Source: JACNLN01 sp964626495 (lineage in GTDB: Bacteria > Fidelibacterota > Marinisomatia > Marinisomatales > CAZVFT01). Taken from it: a stretch of DNA of 21,105 nucleotides. The position numbers were made by a program, and so were the translations under genes. Below are positions 6,478 to 13,766 of this stretch, piece by piece; positions within the stretch are counted from its first letter, which is position 1; every line of letters begins with the position of its first letter. The stretch covers positions 1-21,105 of the forward strand of contig CAZVFT010000042.1 of assembly GCA_964626495.1 (NCBI GenBank), given 5' to 3'. The notes beneath the pieces are model-generated. The model was not told the DNA's origin and made no database searches. It saw only the letters and a list, made by a program, of their open reading frames with translations.

Positions 6478-7396
6478 TCAACTCCCCCTCAGTGGATGCT
6501 TTAATGAGGGTTTCTAATGCCACTCTTTTCGCTTTGAAATCGAGCAAGTTAGTTTCAACGGCTATCTTCATTACATCAAACATTACTCTTCGATTGCGTC
6601 CATAAAAATCGAAAGTATTCCCTATCTGTTTGGGAGTAACGACGGTAGAAATTTTACTCAACCTTTTAAACATATCATCATTTAATTTCTCAAACTGGAT
6701 CTGGAAATGATGTAGATCACCGCTAGTCTCCAGCAGTTTATCCAGAGTTCCTTCCAGAACAATCCTGCCGTGATGGATAACGGTAATCCGATCGTGCAGT
6801 CTTTCTGCTTCATCAATGGACTGAGTGGCATATACGACTGTTTTTTCTCCTTTCAACTGTTGCAAATAATCCCACACGATGTATCGGGAATGCAAATCAA
6901 GAGAACCTGTTGGTTCATCAAGAAATAGTATTTCAGGATCATGAATGAATGTCTTTACCAACATAGCCAGTTTCAAATACCCACGGGAAAGATTGGCTGG
7001 ATGTGAATCCAAAATGTCTCTTATCTGGAAAAGGTTCGACAATTTTTGGATCTGAGAATGTATGAAGGAAGTTGACAATCCATAAAGTAACCCGTGAAAA
7101 ATAATATTTTCCCGAATGGAAAGTAGGAAATCGAAGTTTGGGCTTTGGGGCATATAGCCTACAACACGTCCCGTTTCATTTCTTCTTAACTGGTTATCCA
7201 TACCATTAATGAATACCTTTCCAAATTCAGGTTTTGTGACTCCTGCAAGAACCTTTAAAAGTGTACTCTTTCCGGAATCGTTTGGACCTACCAACACCAT
7301 CACAGAACCTCGTTCAATTCCAAATGACAGCCCAGCCAGAATGGACTGACCCTCGGCTAATTTTCCTACTTTCTTTAATGATACTGAAGCTTCCAT
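6464..7396 (-). CDS. ABC transporter ATP-binding protein, DrrA/CcmA-like
   Basis: This is the nucleotide-binding subunit of the exporter encoded with the following permease. It has 310 residues. Walker A is GPNDSGKST (37-45) and the Q-loop is MPQSPNFD (Gln84). The signature is LSRGY (136-140) in place of LSGGQ. Walker B is ILFLDE (156-161) followed by PTGSLD. The H-loop reads YATQSIDEAERL, with Gln192 where most ABC proteins carry His. A TTQ-x-x-EEA form is common in DrrA-type exporters, so this is subfamily-typical rather than a defect. A C-terminal domain of about 90 residues follows the ATPase core, as in DrrA/NatA proteins. ATG at 7394-7396 is preceded by an A-rich leader with no Shine-Dalgarno. 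It is the first gene of the three-gene operon. Confidence 0.9.
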   Translation of the reverse strand: MEASVSLKKVGKLAEGQSILAGLSFGIERGSVMVLVGPNDSGKSTLLKVLAGVTKPEFGKVFINGMDNQLRRNETGRVVGYMPQSPNFDFLLSIRENIIFHGLLYGLSTSFIHSQIQKLSNLFQIRDILDSHPANLSRGYLKLAMLVKTFIHDPEILFLDEPTGSLDLHSRYIVWDYLQQLKGEKTVVYATQSIDEAERLHDRITVIHHGRIVLEGTLDKLLETSGDLHHFQIQFEKLNDDMFKRLSKISTVVTPKQIGNTFDFYGRNRRVMFDVMKIAVETNLLDFKAKRVALETLIKASTEGELSDSD

Positions 7397-7519
7397 TTTT
7401 TATTTTCTATTTACTATTTTCGATTTTCTATTTTTAAATACCTATAATTGATTTTTTATTTACCTATGTCTTCTGTAACTCTTTCAAGAATACAATAGAA
7501 AATAATCAATTGAAAATGG
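7397..7519. repeat. AT-rich degenerate repeat tract
   Basis: The 123-base gap contains repeated TTTTCTATTT / TTTTCGATTTTC words (about 7398-7436) and an AATCAATTGAAAATGGTCAA stretch (7502-7521). These resemble the tract at 3405-3466. It must include the promoter and leader of the ABC operon, but no clear promoter boxes stand out. Confidence 0.4.
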
Positions 7520-7873
7520 TCAATCAACTCCTCTTGCGGTTTTTCTTGAAGAAACCATAATTGCGGTCAATTCTTCAGCTTCCCTTAGTAATGAGATGAC
7601 TCGTTCCTTCGTCAATAATTTCTCATTGATGATAAATTCCAGCCAGAAACAACATTCATCAGATTCCTCAACTGAAATGCTCAATTTCGAAATAAAACTT
7701 GATTTTGATTGAGCAATACAAGCAGCTCGATAGTTTGAAGCTATAGAGGTTGAGCTCCCAATCAACTGACCTTTGATGTGATTTCCAAGGTCATTCTTTG
7801 GTAGAGCAATACATAATTTTACACATCGATGAGCAAAGACTTTTGTACGCTCTTTAAGTTCTTCCTTATTCAT
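7520..7873 (-). CDS. Four-helix-bundle protein (S23 / 23S rRNA intervening-sequence family)
   Basis: The protein has 117 residues and is predominantly helical. It matches the TIGR02436 four-helix-bundle family, first known from ORFs inside 23S rRNA intervening sequences and related to the bAvd subunits of diversity-generating retroelements. Diagnostic stretches are IKGQLIGSSTSIASNYRAA (34-52), ISKLSISVEESDECCFWLEF and LLREAEELTAIMVSS, the usual helix 2 to helix 4 signatures. No rRNA gene or reverse transcriptase is nearby, so this is a stand-alone member. ATG at 7871-7873 is preferred over the adjacent in-frame TTG at 7874-7876; no ribosome site is obvious. Both flanks are degenerate TCAAT-type repeats, suggesting insertion as a small cassette. 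The molecular role of stand-alone members is not established. Confidence 0.85.
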   Translation of the reverse strand: MNKEELKERTKVFAHRCVKLCIALPKNDLGNHIKGQLIGSSTSIASNYRAACIAQSKSSFISKLSISVEESDECCFWLEFIINEKLLTKERVISLLREAEELTAIMVSSRKTARGVD

Positions 7874-7889
7874 CAATCTATTAATTATT

Positions 7890-7947
7890 TTAGATTCATT
7901 TCAATCACAAATCTTCAATCAACAATTATCAATCTTAAATCGTCAAT
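7890..7947. repeat. TCAATC-type degenerate tandem tract
   Basis: Between the four-helix-bundle gene and the hairpin at 7948 the plus strand repeats TCAATC-like words (AATCTTCAATCAACAATTAT, then AATCTTAAATCGTCAAT). It parallels 3438-3463, which also sits immediately left of a GTGAAAT hairpin. The two features may therefore travel together. Confidence 0.5.
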
Positions 7948-8049
7948 CCTGTGAAATATCCGCCAGCTGGCCCAGTGAAATAATGCATAGCATTAAAATC
8001 GAAGATTTTATTTCACAGAGCTGGTGGATAGCTTTGCTATTTCACAGGG
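7948..8049. repeat. About 100-base nested palindrome built from GTGAAATA arms
   Basis: The outer stem is CCTGTGAAATA (7948-7958) with TATTTCACAGG (8038-8048), perfect over 11 bp. Inside it, TCCGCCAGCT (7959-7968) pairs with AGCTGGTGGA (8019-8028), 10 bp with one G-U. Further in, GTGAAATAA (7975-7983) pairs with TTATTTCAC (8008-8016), 9 bp. The apical part holds AAAATC-gaa-GATTTT. The only large irregularity is the unpaired TAGCTTTGC at 8029-8037. It begins about 20 bases after the polA stop and shares its arms with the hairpins beside alr. There is no U-run on the polA transcript side. Confidence 0.75.
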
Positions 8050-8069
8050 TCAGTAGAAAATCGCAAATC

Positions 8070-10781
8070 TCAATGCGCTTCATACCAGGAATTCCCGATT
8101 CCACAGTCAACCACAATAGGAATATCCAATTTCATAGCATTTTCCATTTCATAGATAACAATATCTTTTACATCTTCCAATTCGTCTTCTGGAATTTCAA
8201 ACAAAAGTTCATCGTGAATCTGCAAAATCATCTTTGCTTTATAGTTTTCCCTTATCATTCGATCATGGATTTTAATCATAGCCAATTTTATCATCTCTGC
8301 TGCCGTTCCCTGAATGGGCATATTGATTGCAGCCCTTTCTACTGCAGAACGAATTCTCTGATTGGAACTATCAATGTCATAGCAATACCGACGACGACCA
8401 AGCATTGTTTGAACAAACTTCTTCTCCCTTGCCTGATGCAGTGTTTCATCAATGAAATCCTTAATACAAGGATATTGATTAAAATAAGTATCAATAACCT
8501 TCTGGGCTTCCTCCATCGGAATACCAAGTTCCTGAGACATCCTGAATGGACCTGCCCCGTACATCACTCCGAAATTTACTACCTTGGCTGTACGTCGCAT
8601 TTCCGGAAGAATATCCTCCAATGAAACGCCATAGATATTACTGGCTGTCCTGGCGTGGATATCTTCGCCATTCTTAAAAGCTTCCTTCAAGGATTCGTCA
8701 CCGCTGAGATGAGCCATAACACGCAACTCAATCTGGGAATAATCTGCAGAAAAAATGATCCATCCCTCTTTCTGTGGTCGGAACGCTTTCCTGATCTCTC
8801 TCCCTTCTTCAGTTCGGATTGGAATATTCTGGAAGTTCGGGTTGCTGCTGGCAAGTCGTCCAGTAGTTGTCACTGTCTGACTGAATGAGGAATGAATTCG
8901 ACCTGTTTTTGGGTGGATTAACCTGGGTATTGCGTCCACATAGGTTGACTTGAGTTTCTGGAATTTTCGATACTCCAGGATCTTCTCGGGAACGGGGTGC
9001 TGGCTTTTTAATTTCTCCAGTACATTGACAGCAGTTGACCTCTTTTTGACTTTAGGCAACTCAAGTATATCAAACAAAACTTGAGCTAATTGTTTTGGTG
9101 AATTTATGTTAAACTCTGTACCAGCTAATGAATAAATTTCCTGAGTTGCTGTATCTAACTTTTTATTCATCCAGATCGAAAGATTACCCATAAAATCCTT
9201 ATCAACATAAACTCCATTGTATTCCATCTGAACGAGCACCGGAACAAGCGGCATCTCCACCTGATTATAAAATTTTATCAGTTGTGAATCCTTTAAATTT
9301 CTTTTCAATATGGGCACAAGTTGGGTCACAATATCGGCATCTTCCACAGCATAGCGGGTGATATCGTCAAGAGGAACATCTGCCATAGATTTTTGATCTT
9401 TACCCTTTCCGATAAGGTCAGAGATGGGCTGCATCCGATAATTAAGATATTCAATGCTCAGATTACCTAAAGTATAAGAGCGAACTTCAGGCTTTAAAAG
9501 ATGAGCAGCAATCATAGTATCAAATACACCCCCCTGAACTTCAATGCTGCTATTCTTTAGAACCAGCATATCGTACTTGATATTCTGCCCACATTTTTGA
9601 ACTTTAGGATCTTCGTAAAATGGTTTTAACTCGGATAGAACATAATCCAAATCATCTTCACCAAATAGACAGCGATCTTTTCCCAAAAATTGGATCGGTA
9701 CATACCACCCTTCATCATCCTTCACGGAAAAACTGAGACCGACAATTTCCGCTCTCATTGGATCTTTGCTGGTAGTTTCAATATCCATTGAAATGAGTTT
9801 TGCTGATTTTAACGATTCAAGCATCAACTCGAATTTTTCGACGGTATCAACACACATATAATTCTTTTCTTGTACCTTTGATGTAACCTTATCAGTTCGG
9901 AAGTCGTTCAATTGTTTTTCAAGGCTATATAATTCAAGATCCCGAAAAATATCCTCCAAATCATCAAAATTAAAATCGGTTCGCTCCAGTTCATCTACCG
10001 ATTTTGATAATGGTAAATCGGTTAGGATAGTCACCAATTCTCTAGAGAGGATGGCTGCTTCTCTTCCGTTGATTAATCCTTCTCGTACTCGTTTATTTTT
10101 CACTTCTTTAGCATGACTCAAAGCCTTCTCAAAGGAGCCATATTCTTCAATCAATTTAACGGCAGTCTTCCTCCCTACCCCGGCAACCCCCGGAACGTTA
10201 TCAGATGAATCCCCCATAAGTCCCAGAAGATCGATAATTTGTTCTGGAGTTACTCCCCATTTCTTGATTACTTTTTCACGATCGTAAATGATGGTTGGCT
10301 TACTCATCCCCCCTGGAGAATAAATCTGGATGTCTTCATCCACCAGCTGCATAAAATCCTTGTCTCCACTGACGATATACGATTTTATACCTTCACTTTT
10401 CGCCATTGTGGCAAGAGAGCCAATGATGTCATCAGCTTCGTATCCCGGCATTTCCAGTCGTGGAATATTCATAGCATCAACGAGCCGCCATAGATCAGGG
10501 AATTGCTCCCTTAGTTCGTCTGGCATTTTTTCCCGAGTTGCCTTATACTCTGGATACATCTCATGTCGAAAGGTTTTTTCCCTGGAGTCAAAGACGATCG
10601 CAATGTATTCAGGGTTTTCATCTCGAAGAATCTTGAACATAGAGTTGGTAAATCCATAAAGGGCGCTGGTATGACGACCATCCGTAGTGATGAGTGGATT
10701 CCGGAACATGGCAAAATGGGCACGGTACACCATCGCGTGACCATCGATGAGAAAAAGTCGTTTTTTATTCGAGGAAGACAT
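8070..10781 (-). CDS. polA: DNA polymerase I
   Basis: Repair and Okazaki-fragment polymerase with about 903 residues, normal full length. The N-terminal 5'-3' nuclease domain (about 1-290) opens with LFLIDGHAMVYRAHFA and carries the helix-hairpin-helix GVAGVGRKTAVKLI. The proofreading domain looks intact: exo I MDIETT (around residue 331), exo II CGQNIKYDM and exo III YAVEDADIV. The polymerase domain has motif A DYSQIELRVMAHLSGD (around 680), motif B RRTAKVVNFGVMYG (around 728, with the dNTP-selecting Phe) and motif C QIHDELLFE (around 854). I use ATG at 10779-10781; an adjacent in-frame GTG at 10782-10784 is possible. A Shine-Dalgarno-like AGGAG lies too far upstream (10806-10810) to serve this start directly. 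The gene is monocistronic, with a large palindrome after its stop. Confidence 0.97.
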   Translation of the reverse strand: MSSSNKKRLFLIDGHAMVYRAHFAMFRNPLITTDGRHTSALYGFTNSMFKILRDENPEYIAIVFDSREKTFRHEMYPEYKATREKMPDELREQFPDLWRLVDAMNIPRLEMPGYEADDIIGSLATMAKSEGIKSYIVSGDKDFMQLVDEDIQIYSPGGMSKPTIIYDREKVIKKWGVTPEQIIDLLGLMGDSSDNVPGVAGVGRKTAVKLIEEYGSFEKALSHAKEVKNKRVREGLINGREAAILSRELVTILTDLPLSKSVDELERTDFNFDDLEDIFRDLELYSLEKQLNDFRTDKVTSKVQEKNYMCVDTVEKFELMLESLKSAKLISMDIETTSKDPMRAEIVGLSFSVKDDEGWYVPIQFLGKDRCLFGEDDLDYVLSELKPFYEDPKVQKCGQNIKYDMLVLKNSSIEVQGGVFDTMIAAHLLKPEVRSYTLGNLSIEYLNYRMQPISDLIGKGKDQKSMADVPLDDITRYAVEDADIVTQLVPILKRNLKDSQLIKFYNQVEMPLVPVLVQMEYNGVYVDKDFMGNLSIWMNKKLDTATQEIYSLAGTEFNINSPKQLAQVLFDILELPKVKKRSTAVNVLEKLKSQHPVPEKILEYRKFQKLKSTYVDAIPRLIHPKTGRIHSSFSQTVTTTGRLASSNPNFQNIPIRTEEGREIRKAFRPQKEGWIIFSADYSQIELRVMAHLSGDESLKEAFKNGEDIHARTASNIYGVSLEDILPEMRRTAKVVNFGVMYGAGPFRMSQELGIPMEEAQKVIDTYFNQYPCIKDFIDETLHQAREKKFVQTMLGRRRYCYDIDSSNQRIRSAVERAAINMPIQGTAAEMIKLAMIKIHDRMIRENYKAKMILQIHDELLFEIPEDELEDVKDIVIYEMENAMKLDIPIVVDCGIGNSWYEAH

Positions 10782-10803
10782 CACTTAAAGTTAATGGATT
10801 CAT
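10765..10803 (-). CDS. Possible 12-codon upstream ORF overlapping the polA start
   Basis: On the minus strand an ATG at 10801-10803 opens MNPLTLSDVFLE and stops at 10765-10767, inside the first polA codons in another frame. AGGAGAG abuts the ATG, which is closer than an ideal spacing. It is the only Shine-Dalgarno-like sequence near polA, so coupled initiation is conceivable. It may equally be chance. Confidence 0.2.
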   Translation of the reverse strand: MNPLTLSDVFLE

Positions 10804-10877
10804 CTCTCCTTCTTCAATTAAATTTTACACAGGTTAAATAATATTTCTGGAATCCCCCTGTATTTTCTCAAGTAGAA

Positions 10878-11161
10878 GGGTAGCAGAGAACATGTTTCTT
10901 TCCCTATTATTAAAATGACAGGTAGGGTAGCAGAGAGTACGACTGTCCCGTAAAAAGATTATTAACCATTCAAAAGAACAACAAAACTTTGCGGAAGTTT
11001 ATGGTCGTCCAAAAAAACCAAATTAGCCTACCGAGAATAACGATTTTATTTGCTGTCTTCAACTTCCACAAAGTTACTAAAATTAACCTTTCAAAGGTTT
11101 GGAACCTTTGAAAGGCTTGGTAAAAAAGTGGAGTTATTTGACTGGGTGCTCTCTGCTACCC
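10878..11161. repeat. Inverted-repeat element (GGGTAGCAGAGAG ends) between polA and the TonB receptor
   Basis: GGGTAGCAGAGAG (10925-10937) is matched by its exact 13-base complement CTCTCTGCTACCC at 11149-11161. A direct copy of the first 12 bases lies at 10878-10889. Inside, AACTTTGCGGAAGTT (10985-10999) and AACTTCCACAAAGTT (11061-11075) form a second inverted pair with one mismatch, nested in the outer one. No ORF of note lies within. This could be a MITE-like non-autonomous element of about 237 bases or a stack of nested repeats. I see no clear target-site duplication. It fills most of the 430-base gap. Confidence 0.5.
11087..11115 (-). terminator. Perfect 11-bp hairpin, candidate terminator for the TonB receptor
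   Basis: CCTTTCAAAGG (11087-11097) and CCTTTGAAAGG (11105-11115) form a perfect stem with a 7-base loop, about 100 bases past the receptor stop. In that direction it is followed by TTAATTTTAG, a weak U-rich tail. The CCTTTGAAAGG palindrome is also a common intergenic repeat type, so the terminator role is tentative. Confidence 0.4.
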
Positions 11162-11213
11162 ATTGTGGTTATGATATGATCAATATCGAAGGAATTAAGA
11201 GGCTGACCACCAG

Positions 11214-13556
11214 TTATAGTTGATACTCTAGACTCACGAAAACGTTTCTTGTAGCACCGGGCCAGTATGCAACCCATCCCCAACCCCAATCTTCTCCATG
11301 GGTCACATAGAGCGTATCAAACAGATTGTTCACCTTGGCTGAAACGGTAATGTTTTTCCACTGGTAGGAACAGCCCACATCAACAACTGTATAATCCTCA
11401 ATGGAATTTTCCTCAATATTGTTGGGATCAATGTATCTTTTACCAACATAGCGTCCAAGACCAAAGATTGTTAATCCATTCACAGGTGTATAGTTCATTG
11501 TCAAGTTAGCAAGAATCCCGGGACGGTTGGGGAGAAGATTTCCTTCCAATTCTCCTTTGGTATAGATGTTCTGGTTTAACATTCCATTTGCGTTCAGACT
11601 AAAATTCGGAAAAGGTTTGACCCCGCTTTCAAACTCAATCCCTCGATGAATTGTCCCCGCTGCCTGGGAATATTCATAGTATCCTTCTTCTTCGAAACTG
11701 ATGGTTTCCATCACTTCATTTTTGAGGGTGATTTGATACAAATTAAGGTTGAAGAAATAATTTGAAGCGGAGTAGTTCAATCCAAGTTCAGCATCATAAA
11801 TCAACTCAGGATAGGCACCTTTTGGTTCAAATTCCCATTCATCAGCGTTGATAATCTGATCGTCACCTGGTTCCTTTTCAGCTTTACCGTAACTGCCAAA
11901 GATTGAAAGGGCGTCACTCACCCGGTACGTTAATCCTAAGCGAGGATTGAGAAAGTTCCAGTCCGCTGAGATCTGATGGCCTGCAGCGTGTCCAATGGGT
12001 TCCTGATTCATATTCCACCTGTGGCTGAGAAACTGCACATCAGCCGTGGCAAGCAACCGTTCATTGAGATTGTAAACAACATGGGCAAATGCTGTGAGAG
12101 ATAGTTTGGTACCCACGTATTCATAATACCTGAACTTATCAATCCACTGCAATTCCGGTGCTGTAAAGTGTGACACCTCACCGTGGTGAACACCTCCGTA
12201 ATAACGAAGCTCCCCGCCCAGATCTAACCGAAGGCGATTTCCTTTCAGTGTCCATTGAGGGACGATGCCAAAGTAAAGATTGTCAATCCACTTGCGGCGG
12301 AGAAGATCCGTGGTACTGTCCGCAAAAGCGGTATCTGTGATAGCATCCAGATTATACTCGTAGAACGTTTTGCTATATTTCTCTGCCTCGTAGTATCCCC
12401 TTCCTAACACTAGGTAAGCGGTATAGTGATAGAAAGAAGTCTCACTCAACTTGGTGTGGGAATTAAAAGAGTAGATCTGCTGTAAAAAATCGTCACTAAA
12501 ACCCTTATAGCCCTTCCGGCGGAGCTCCCGGTCGTTGATATCATCTCCGTAAACACCGTCCCACAACAGATCGGTATTCTCATATCCCAACAGCCCACGG
12601 AACTGGTATGTTGCTTTTTCTCCGCGGAATTCCGCCCCAAAAGAAAGTGCCCGCTGCAAGCTGTGGTGATACTCCCGGTAACCATCAGACTCAATCTGCG
12701 ACAGACGAGCAGACAGACTCAGCCGATCACCAAAACGACCTCCAGATCCGTAGTTCAAGGAAAACTTCTGCGTATCATAGGATCCGCCCCCTGCCGTCAA
12801 AGTAAAGTCCTCTTCGTCTTTCCATATTCCGGAAATAACATTGATAGACCCACCAAACGCTGCTGAACCATACAGACTATTCCCAATCCCCCGCTGAATC
12901 TGTACATCCTTAGCATCCGAAAGAATATCACCATGGTCAACCCAGTAAACCTGATGGCTTTCATTATCATTCAACGGAACATTATCCAGCATAACAGCGA
13001 TCCGACTCTGATCGAATCCACGGATAGAGACATAGGAATATCCTGTTCCGTTGCCGCTTTCACTGTAGGCATACACTCCCGGCTCCGATGCTAAAACCAT
13101 CGGCACATCTTGAACGGTGTAATGAACATTAATCTCCTCTGGTGTCAGAGTAGAGAATGCCACTGGTGTGACCCCCGCAACAGCCCGATTTGCTAAAACG
13201 TACACTTCCTCTCCTTTGATAACGGTAGGAGTAAGACGAACAGTAATAAACCCCTGTGAAGGGGAGATAGTTACTGATTTAAACCCAATAAAGGAAATGG
13301 TGATCGTACTTTTTTTAGGAATATTGAGTGAGAATTGTCCATCTTTGTCCGTAGTTGTCCCTATATCTCCAGAAACGATGTTTGCACCAACAATTGGTTT
13401 ACCAGTTTCTTCATTTGTTACAACTCCAGAAACAGTAATGGTTTGAGCTGAGAGAAGGTGAGTTAGAATAATGGAAATAAAAATCCCCTTCAAGAAGAAG
13501 AGGTGATGATTTTGTTTTTTACCCGATAGTAATCGGGATTTCATTTTGTTTAACAT
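11214..13556 (-). CDS. TonB-dependent outer-membrane receptor, TPP-riboswitch controlled (thiamin uptake)
   Basis: A 780-residue active importer of the outer membrane. A long Sec signal peptide ends near LLSAQ (residue 38). A carboxypeptidase-regulatory-like domain follows (about 40-115: GVVTNEETGKPIVGANIV ... KSVTISPS). EEVYVLANR is a possible TonB box. The plug domain (about 150-245) shows VSIRGFDQSRIAVMLDNVPL and IQRGIGNSLYGSAAFGGSIN. The rest is a 22-strand-type barrel ending VFVSLEYQL. The leader carries a TPP riboswitch, which assigns the cargo as thiamin, its phosphate or a precursor, like the thiamin-related receptors of Bacteroidetes. That link is inference from regulation. ATG at 13554-13556 has GGAGG five bases upstream, inside the riboswitch 3' end. 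A CCCGAT/ATCGGG hairpin (13522-13537) lies in the first codons. No inner-membrane PnuT-like partner is adjacent. Confidence 0.93.
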   Translation of the reverse strand: MLNKMKSRLLSGKKQNHHLFFLKGIFISIILTHLLSAQTITVSGVVTNEETGKPIVGANIVSGDIGTTTDKDGQFSLNIPKKSTITISFIGFKSVTISPSQGFITVRLTPTVIKGEEVYVLANRAVAGVTPVAFSTLTPEEINVHYTVQDVPMVLASEPGVYAYSESGNGTGYSYVSIRGFDQSRIAVMLDNVPLNDNESHQVYWVDHGDILSDAKDVQIQRGIGNSLYGSAAFGGSINVISGIWKDEEDFTLTAGGGSYDTQKFSLNYGSGGRFGDRLSLSARLSQIESDGYREYHHSLQRALSFGAEFRGEKATYQFRGLLGYENTDLLWDGVYGDDINDRELRRKGYKGFSDDFLQQIYSFNSHTKLSETSFYHYTAYLVLGRGYYEAEKYSKTFYEYNLDAITDTAFADSTTDLLRRKWIDNLYFGIVPQWTLKGNRLRLDLGGELRYYGGVHHGEVSHFTAPELQWIDKFRYYEYVGTKLSLTAFAHVVYNLNERLLATADVQFLSHRWNMNQEPIGHAAGHQISADWNFLNPRLGLTYRVSDALSIFGSYGKAEKEPGDDQIINADEWEFEPKGAYPELIYDAELGLNYSASNYFFNLNLYQITLKNEVMETISFEEEGYYEYSQAAGTIHRGIEFESGVKPFPNFSLNANGMLNQNIYTKGELEGNLLPNRPGILANLTMNYTPVNGLTIFGLGRYVGKRYIDPNNIEENSIEDYTVVDVGCSYQWKNITVSAKVNNLFDTLYVTHGEDWGWGWVAYWPGATRNVFVSLEYQL

Positions 13557-13560
13557 TTTA

Positions 13561-13645
13561 ACCTCCCTACGCTGGTATTATCCAGATCAGGTTCAAAGGG
13601 TGTGATCTCAGCCGAATCGACAATGGTCGAGGCAGCACCCCTATC
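13561..13645 (-). promoter_or_regulatory. TPP riboswitch (THI element)
   Basis: Read on the minus strand, the conserved core appears in order: GGGGTGC, a variable P3 arm with TCGA/TCGA pairing, GGCTGAGATCACACCC, GAACCTGATCTGGATAAT and ACCAGCGTAGGGA. These are the diagnostic pyrimidine- and pyrophosphate-sensor helices of TPP aptamers. The closing P1 strand runs directly into GGAGGT, the ribosome site of the TonB receptor gene. Ligand binding should therefore hide the site and repress translation. No terminator hairpin with a U-run separates aptamer and gene, which supports translational rather than transcriptional control. Confidence 0.95.
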
Positions 13646-13665
13646 AATGTTTTAAATTTACAATA

Positions 13666-13671
13666 ATTATA
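13666..13671 (-). promoter_or_regulatory. Likely -10 box for the riboswitch/TonB receptor transcript
   Basis: The minus strand has a perfect TATAAT about 20 bases before the riboswitch, which would place the transcript start just upstream of the aptamer. No good -35 lies at 17 bases; TTGACG is 23 bases away. The assignment rests on the -10 and its position. Confidence 0.45.
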
Positions 13672-13766
13672 CCGAATATTCAATACCTCTCTTACGTCAA
13701 TCTTCCTCTTGTTTTCTTGGCACAAACATTACTATTTTCAGACCAATAATTTGGAAAGGGATACTT

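Noticed and set aside
6817..6850. ABC ATPase H-loop His replaced by Gln as a defect
   Set aside because: Gln at this position (TTQ...EEA) is usual in DrrA-type exporters.
7983..8624. 213-codon plus-strand ORF
   Set aside because: Antisense shadow of the well-conserved polA polymerase domain, starting within the palindrome.
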